A stretch of 64,000 nucleotides of DNA from NCBI GenBank assembly GCA_963677165.2, contig CAXXSX010000002.1:1860001-1924000 (forward strand), given 5' to 3'. The DNA is from JAFGXT01 sp963677165 (lineage in GTDB: Bacteria; Verrucomicrobiota; Lentisphaeria; Victivallales; SZUA-371). The translations under genes and the position numbers were made by a program. The first letter of the stretch is position 1. Each line of letters begins with the position of its first letter. This document shows positions 59,914 through 64,000 of this stretch, one piece after another. The notes below the pieces were generated by a model, which saw only the letters and a list, made by a program, of their open reading frames with translations, made no database searches and was not told where the DNA came from.

Positions 59914-59953
59914 TTGCTTTTTTATTTATTTTATGGTATCATATAGATACCAT
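59914..59953 (+). promoter_or_regulatory. Promoter and overlapping operator of the GntR-type gene
   Basis: TTGCTT, a 17-base spacer and TATCAT (59914-59942). A perfect palindrome of ATGGTATC and GATACCAT arms around ATATA (59933-59953) covers the -10 box, the classic place for a repressor to block its own gene. Confidence 0.7.
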
Positions 59954-59975
59954 GATAAAGCAAACAGGAATTCAG

Positions 59976-61097
59976 ATGAACAATATTACAGACAAGACCG
60001 GAGTATTCAGAGAAACCTTGTTGTATGAGATTTCTGCCGGACGCTATCGTTCGGGCGACAAGCTGCCGAGTGAACGGTTGTTTTGTGATCTTTATAATAT
60101 CAGTCGTACAACCGCACGCCGTGCGCTTGAAGACCTGGAACAGAATGGTATTATCGTTCGTCGTCCGCCGAAAGGTGCTTTTGTAAGTAGTAATGCCATG
60201 AAAGCGATTCGTGATATGCAGTCGTCAAAGTCTGCCTTGTCAATAACTTTTCTGATGCCGTCCAGCGAAATTAACAATCCGCTGCTGCGGATCATCTTTC
60301 AAACCTGCCGCAATTATCTTCCGGGCGAAATTCAAATTTCGGCAGTATTTTATGATCCGGGTTTACCGTTTTCGTTGAAGGGCAAGGATGCTGATATCGT
60401 AATTGCCCACGGATTACCGGTTGATGAAAAATTGCTGCGTTTACGCGATGAGGTCGCATCGTTGGTCTTATTTAATACCATACATGAAGATTTTAATTAT
60501 ATCAGCGTGGACAACTATAACGGTGGTCGCCTGATGGCTGAATATATTGTCGGCCAGGGACACAAAGTGCTGGGATGCATTGGGCCCGGCGGACCTGAAC
60601 CTGAAAGTGATTTTGAACAACGTTTCTTAGGCATCAAGAACTATTGTGATGAGTCTGGCGTAAAACTTCAAAAAGCTCAGCTTTCACTGGAGAACTACTT
60701 TAATTTGTCGGCCAGTTGTCATCAGGCACTTGATGGATTGATGAGACGGCAGCCGAAAATGTCAGCGATCCTGGGACTTTATGACCTGGTGGCTCTACAC
60801 ATTTGCGAGTCATTAAATTTTCGGGGGATCAAGGTGCCGGATGACATGAGTGTAATGGGATTCGACGATATGTTTTATTCTCAATATACGGTACCGCCGC
60901 TGGTAACGGTCAAGTATCCTGCGGAAGCGGTCGGGATTAAATTGGCTGAATATATTCAGGGATTTTCGGCGGGGACAACAAAAGATATCCATGAACAGCT
61001 GCTGCCGGTGCTGATTGAACGGCATGACGGTTCGGTTAAACGACATAGAGAGAAAACAGAGCCAACTGTAAAATCAGTTTGTACGGCTCCGGCTTAA
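59976..61097 (+). CDS. GntR/LacI hybrid (AraR-type) transcription regulator
   Basis: 373 residues from the ATG at 59976 (AGGA upstream); an ATG at 59952 lies inside the operator palindrome. Residues 10-75 are a GntR winged helix (ISAGRYRSGDKLPSERLF, SRTTARRALEDLEQNGIIVR, PKGAFV). Residues 85-355 form a LacI-type sugar-binding domain (YISVDNYNGGRLMAEYIVGQ, VPDDMSVMGFDDMFYSQ). This arrangement is that of AraR-like repressors released by a sugar. It leads the pseudopilin-GH20 cassette and probably controls it. Confidence 0.92.
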   Translation: MNNITDKTGVFRETLLYEISAGRYRSGDKLPSERLFCDLYNISRTTARRALEDLEQNGIIVRRPPKGAFVSSNAMKAIRDMQSSKSALSITFLMPSSEINNPLLRIIFQTCRNYLPGEIQISAVFYDPGLPFSLKGKDADIVIAHGLPVDEKLLRLRDEVASLVLFNTIHEDFNYISVDNYNGGRLMAEYIVGQGHKVLGCIGPGGPEPESDFEQRFLGIKNYCDESGVKLQKAQLSLENYFNLSASCHQALDGLMRRQPKMSAILGLYDLVALHICESLNFRGIKVPDDMSVMGFDDMFYSQYTVPPLVTVKYPAEAVGIKLAEYIQGFSAGTTKDIHEQLLPVLIERHDGSVKRHREKTEPTVKSVCTAPA

Positions 61098-61138
61098 TAC
61101 TTGATTTTTTTAACCTTAAACAATTAGGAGGAAATAAA

Positions 61139-61819
61139 ATGAAAAGGAAAAATGATTTTACGCTTATTGAATTGCTGGTTGTGATAGCTATCATTGCGAT
61201 TTTGGCTGCCATGTTGCTTCCTGCACTGAACAAAGCTCGAGATCGTGCAAAATCAATTAGTTGCGTGAGTAATTTAAAGCAGATAATGTTGGGAGTAAAT
61301 TCTTATGCAAATGATAACGATGCAATGTTAATTCCTGGTGCACTCTATAATCAGATGTGGTGGTTTTATTATTTGAATGACCATGTTGGCGTGACTTCTC
61401 CGCTGGCAGAAGATTCAATGTTTATGTGTCCGGCCCATCTTCCTGGAGACAGTACTTGGAAAAAGTTTGGTTATGGCTATAATGCTGATTATTTTGGTTA
61501 TTCCGACTCAATCAAAGGAGTTGGCTGGGGGACCAAGTTAACCCAAGTGAAAGCACCGGGAACCATTTACATTGGCGATAATCGAGATGTTGTTGCTGCT
61601 GCTGACTGTATTATTCGATCCGCCGCACAATTTGCCTATAACTACATTGCATTGCGTCATAACAATGGTAGTAACTATGGATATCTGGATGGTTCTGCGA
61701 AGCATCTGACGTTTCATGATCTTTATAAAAGCCGTACTGCAACGAATTATGGTACTTTTTCCACTTGGGGTTGGGAAGAATCCAAGGTCTTCCCTGATTT
61801 TACCCCTAAAAACGATTAA
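61139..61819 (+). CDS. H-X9-DG type prepilin-like protein
   Basis: 226 residues from the ATG at 61139 with AGGAGG. Leader and helix are MKRKNDFTLIELLVVIAIIA; Asp precedes the FTLIE cleavage site. CVSNLKQIMLGVNSYAND follows. Two Trp-rich stretches (QMWWFYYLND, STWGWEESK) are specific to this copy. The signature is H-NNGSNYGYL-DG. It stands between the GntR-type regulator (41 bases) and GH20 (37 bases), presumably in one transcript. Confidence 0.88.
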   Translation: MKRKNDFTLIELLVVIAIIAILAAMLLPALNKARDRAKSISCVSNLKQIMLGVNSYANDNDAMLIPGALYNQMWWFYYLNDHVGVTSPLAEDSMFMCPAHLPGDSTWKKFGYGYNADYFGYSDSIKGVGWGTKLTQVKAPGTIYIGDNRDVVAAADCIIRSAAQFAYNYIALRHNNGSNYGYLDGSAKHLTFHDLYKSRTATNYGTFSTWGWEESKVFPDFTPKND

Positions 61820-61856
61820 ATATAATTTATAACTAAAAAATAAATTCAGGACATTA

Positions 61857-64000
61857 ATGAAAAAGTTAATATTATTCGAATTACTGATTGGATTTGCATT
61901 TGTATTGCCTCTTGCTATGATGGCAGCTGATTTGCAACTTATACCCGCCCCGCAAAAGGTGAAATTTTCCGGAGAAAAGATTTATCTTCCTTCCAAGGTT
62001 ATGGTGACGGGATCATCCGATTGCAGAAAGGAACAGCAATTAGTGACTGACGTTCTCGGACAGTTCGGAATAAAGACTGGCTCTGGAGCCAGTTTTACTT
62101 TTCGTCTTTCCTGTGATCGAAAAACGAAACATGCTTCGGGTTATTCCATCAATGTGACTCCTGATGCGTGCTATATTGCTGCTTCGGAAGCGGTCGGTGT
62201 TTTTTATGGTATACAGACGGTCAGACAGTTGTTTGGTCGTGATGAGAAAGGGATATTCATTCATAAAGTGAAAATAATGGATTATCCTAAACTGAAAATG
62301 CGTGGTGTTTTTCTGAGTCTCCGAAATGTTACCGCTAACACGAAAAGCATCGATAATCTGAAAAGAATGTTTGCGGCTCTGGCTGAATTGAAAGTAAATA
62401 CCCTGATATTGGAATTTGCCGATAACATCAAATATAGAAGTCGTAAATTTCCTAAAACCGCAAAGAGGGCATTTACACCTCAACAGGTGAAGGATTTGGT
62501 TGCGTATGCTCGCAGTCTTCATTTTGAAGTTGTTCCATACTTACAGACCCTGAGCCATTGTCCCTGGATATTATCAAATCCGGATAACGTAAAGTTATTG
62601 GAAGATCCGAAGAATACTGGTTGGCATACTGCCTGGTGTCCGTACCGACCCGCAACGAAAGCGTTTATTAAAGATATCATTGATGAAAGTATTGAGATCT
62701 TTCAGCCAAAATATTTCCATATCGGCGTGGATGAAGTCGGTTGGGGGCCGTTTAACAAGTGTCCCGTTTGCAAAAAGCATTCTCCTGCGGAAGAACTCAG
62801 AGATCATATTTTATATATGCATTCACTTCTGAAAGTTCATGGTGTCAGAGCAATTATTTATCAGGATGAACTGTGGCCTTCTCCCAAATCGTTTCGATTG
62901 GTTAATATTGGGGGAAGTAAAATACTCGATCAGTTACCTAAGGATATAATTATCAATGTTTGGTATTATGGTACGGATACAAAGTACTTTGCTTCACAGC
63001 TGAAGTTTTTTTCGTCCAAAGGATTCAAGACGATTGGAGCCTCATTCGATAATCCTCAAAATACGATAATGATGTCGGAGCAAATAGCTAAATCTGCCGG
63101 TGGCCTCGGTATGAATATGACTTACTGGTATCGGGCGGGTAACTGGTCGAAATATCAGATTTCCGATGTAGCTGCTTCAATTACTACATTACTGGCTGCC
63201 TATAGTTGGAATTTTGAACGTCCCAAGCCCGATAAACTTACCTATGATACCGTGTCGGCGTTTATGCAGCCGTGGCTAAATAACAATTCTGAACTTGAAG
63301 ATTTGACCAGTCAGCCGATCTCTGTCCCTTATAATCATCGTTTGGGTTTCAAACCAGGTTCTTGGCCGGGTGAACCTTCGGACGACTCTCTCAAGGCGCT
63401 TCCTGCTGAAATGAAGATTGGTAAGACTCCGTTTTCAACCGGTCCCGTTTCCAGTAATAATATTCTTGCTGTCAGTGGACGTCCCGGCGATGGTTTACCG
63501 GCAGAGCAGGTAATGTCCGGAATTAATCTGAAAGCACAGAAACTGGTATTTCTGCATTCCTGTGGTATTCCGGATAATATTATCGCATTGAGCTATTTGT
63601 TTGGCGCTATTAAAAAACCGGTGATAGGGGAATATATTGTTGAATACGATGACCAGACCTCTGTTTCTATTCCACTGCGTTATAGAGATAATATTACATC
63701 TTGGAACTCCAGACTTTCTCCGCTGTTTGGACGGCGGGTTTATGTTACAGCAACTGCAAAAGAGCATCGATTTATGCTTTCTTCCTGGGAGTGGAGCAAT
63801 CCTAATCCCGATAAGATTATAACCCGAATTAAATTGAAAACTTCGAATTATCATAACGCTTCAATCGCGCTTGTGGCTTTGTCCGCCAGAAGTAAACCGT
63901 TAAACAATGTGCTATGGGAGGATTTTGATGAAAGCAGTATCGATGCTTTGTGGAAACGCTGGATAATGACTTGCTCAAATATCGGAAGTCAAGTTAAGAC
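61857..64000 (+). CDS. GH20 beta-N-acetylhexosaminidase (C-terminal end outside the window)
   Basis: The frame is open from the ATG at 61857 to the window end, 714 residues. MKKLILFELLIGFAFVLPLA is the signal peptide. Residues 25-135 form the GH20b lead domain (LQLIPAPQKVKFSG, EAVGVFYGIQTVRQLF). The barrel starts at KMRGVFLSLRN. The catalytic pair is Asp292-Glu293 in HIGVDEVGWG, in which Asp orients the substrate acetamido group and Glu is the acid. It releases terminal GlcNAc or GalNAc from glycans outside the cytoplasm. Residues beyond 480 belong to extra beta domains. It is the third gene after the AraR-type regulator. Confidence 0.93.
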   Translation, partial: MKKLILFELLIGFAFVLPLAMMAADLQLIPAPQKVKFSGEKIYLPSKVMVTGSSDCRKEQQLVTDVLGQFGIKTGSGASFTFRLSCDRKTKHASGYSINVTPDACYIAASEAVGVFYGIQTVRQLFGRDEKGIFIHKVKIMDYPKLKMRGVFLSLRNVTANTKSIDNLKRMFAALAELKVNTLILEFADNIKYRSRKFPKTAKRAFTPQQVKDLVAYARSLHFEVVPYLQTLSHCPWILSNPDNVKLLEDPKNTGWHTAWCPYRPATKAFIKDIIDESIEIFQPKYFHIGVDEVGWGPFNKCPVCKKHSPAEELRDHILYMHSLLKVHGVRAIIYQDELWPSPKSFRLVNIGGSKILDQLPKDIIINVWYYGTDTKYFASQLKFFSSKGFKTIGASFDNPQNTIMMSEQIAKSAGGLGMNMTYWYRAGNWSKYQISDVAASITTLLAAYSWNFERPKPDKLTYDTVSAFMQPWLNNNSELEDLTSQPISVPYNHRLGFKPGSWPGEPSDDSLKALPAEMKIGKTPFSTGPVSSNNILAVSGRPGDGLPAEQVMSGINLKAQKLVFLHSCGIPDNIIALSYLFGAIKKPVIGEYIVEYDDQTSVSIPLRYRDNITSWNSRLSPLFGRRVYVTATAKEHRFMLSSWEWSNPNPDKIITRIKLKTSNYHNASIALVALSARSKPLNNVLWEDFDESSIDALWKRWIMTCSNIGSQVK

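Noticed and set aside
1..64000. tRNA, rRNA, insertion sequences and integrated elements
   Set aside because: No tRNA-like cloverleaf, rRNA segment, transposase or integrase was recognised by reading both strands; a dedicated RNA search was not possible.

Overview
The window reads as chromosomal DNA of a PVC-group bacterium, most likely a Lentisphaerota (Victivallales-like) heterotroph. The main clues are three H-X9-DG type prepilin-like proteins, each beside a transcription regulator and, in two clusters, a glycoside hydrolase; BNR-repeat sialidase and sialate esterase genes; and many large secreted proteins of no recognised family. The assignment is inference from gene content; no rRNA or tRNA gene was seen.

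Layout. 1-11.4 kb is a catabolic region on the minus strand: an IclR regulator (cut by the window edge), an FAD-dependent oxidoreductase pair, a 1252-residue LamG/clan-A glycoside hydrolase, two pseudopilins flanking a LacI regulator, and a Fic AMPylator-type protein. 11.6-18.6 kb carries housekeeping genes on the plus strand (leuS, bioA, an M48 protease, a double-receiver histidine kinase). 18.8-28.1 kb is a sialic-acid-type island: a minus-strand operon of an NAL/DHDPS-family lyase, two small related Cys-rich proteins and a sialidase, facing an AraC regulator, with an SLC12-like transporter, recO, and a sialate O-acetylesterase. 28.5-38.2 kb is conserved core: fabD-fabG-acpP-fabF, then a LysM lipoprotein, phoH, pgpH, ybeY, a CBS/CorC protein and a DUF502 protein. 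38.2-39.6 kb holds a macrodomain protein and a lipoprotein on the minus strand.

39.8-52.7 kb is the most unusual part: ten consecutive paralogous secreted proteins of about 345 residues (signal peptide, short coiled coil, alpha-helical HEAT-like body, conserved basic tail) followed by a secreted Sel1-repeat protein. Most are joined by 1-4 base overlaps or gaps of a few bases, so they look like one operon. The order of subtypes suggests a block duplication, and a 62-base identical tract between copies 7 and 10 suggests recent gene conversion. I recognise no described system with this layout.

52.8-64 kb holds a DegT-family aminotransferase, a HAD phosphatase, three proteins of unknown function, an AraC regulator, and a GntR-regulator/pseudopilin/GH20 hexosaminidase cassette cut by the window end.

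A second layer lies between genes: at least three families of dispersed structured elements. One, about 140 bases long, occurs three times just downstream of genes and shows paired base changes in its stems. A second is a hairpin-headed element of about 40 bases, in four copies. A third is a string of hairpins starting at a stop codon, in two copies. These are the best candidates for undescribed non-coding elements here.
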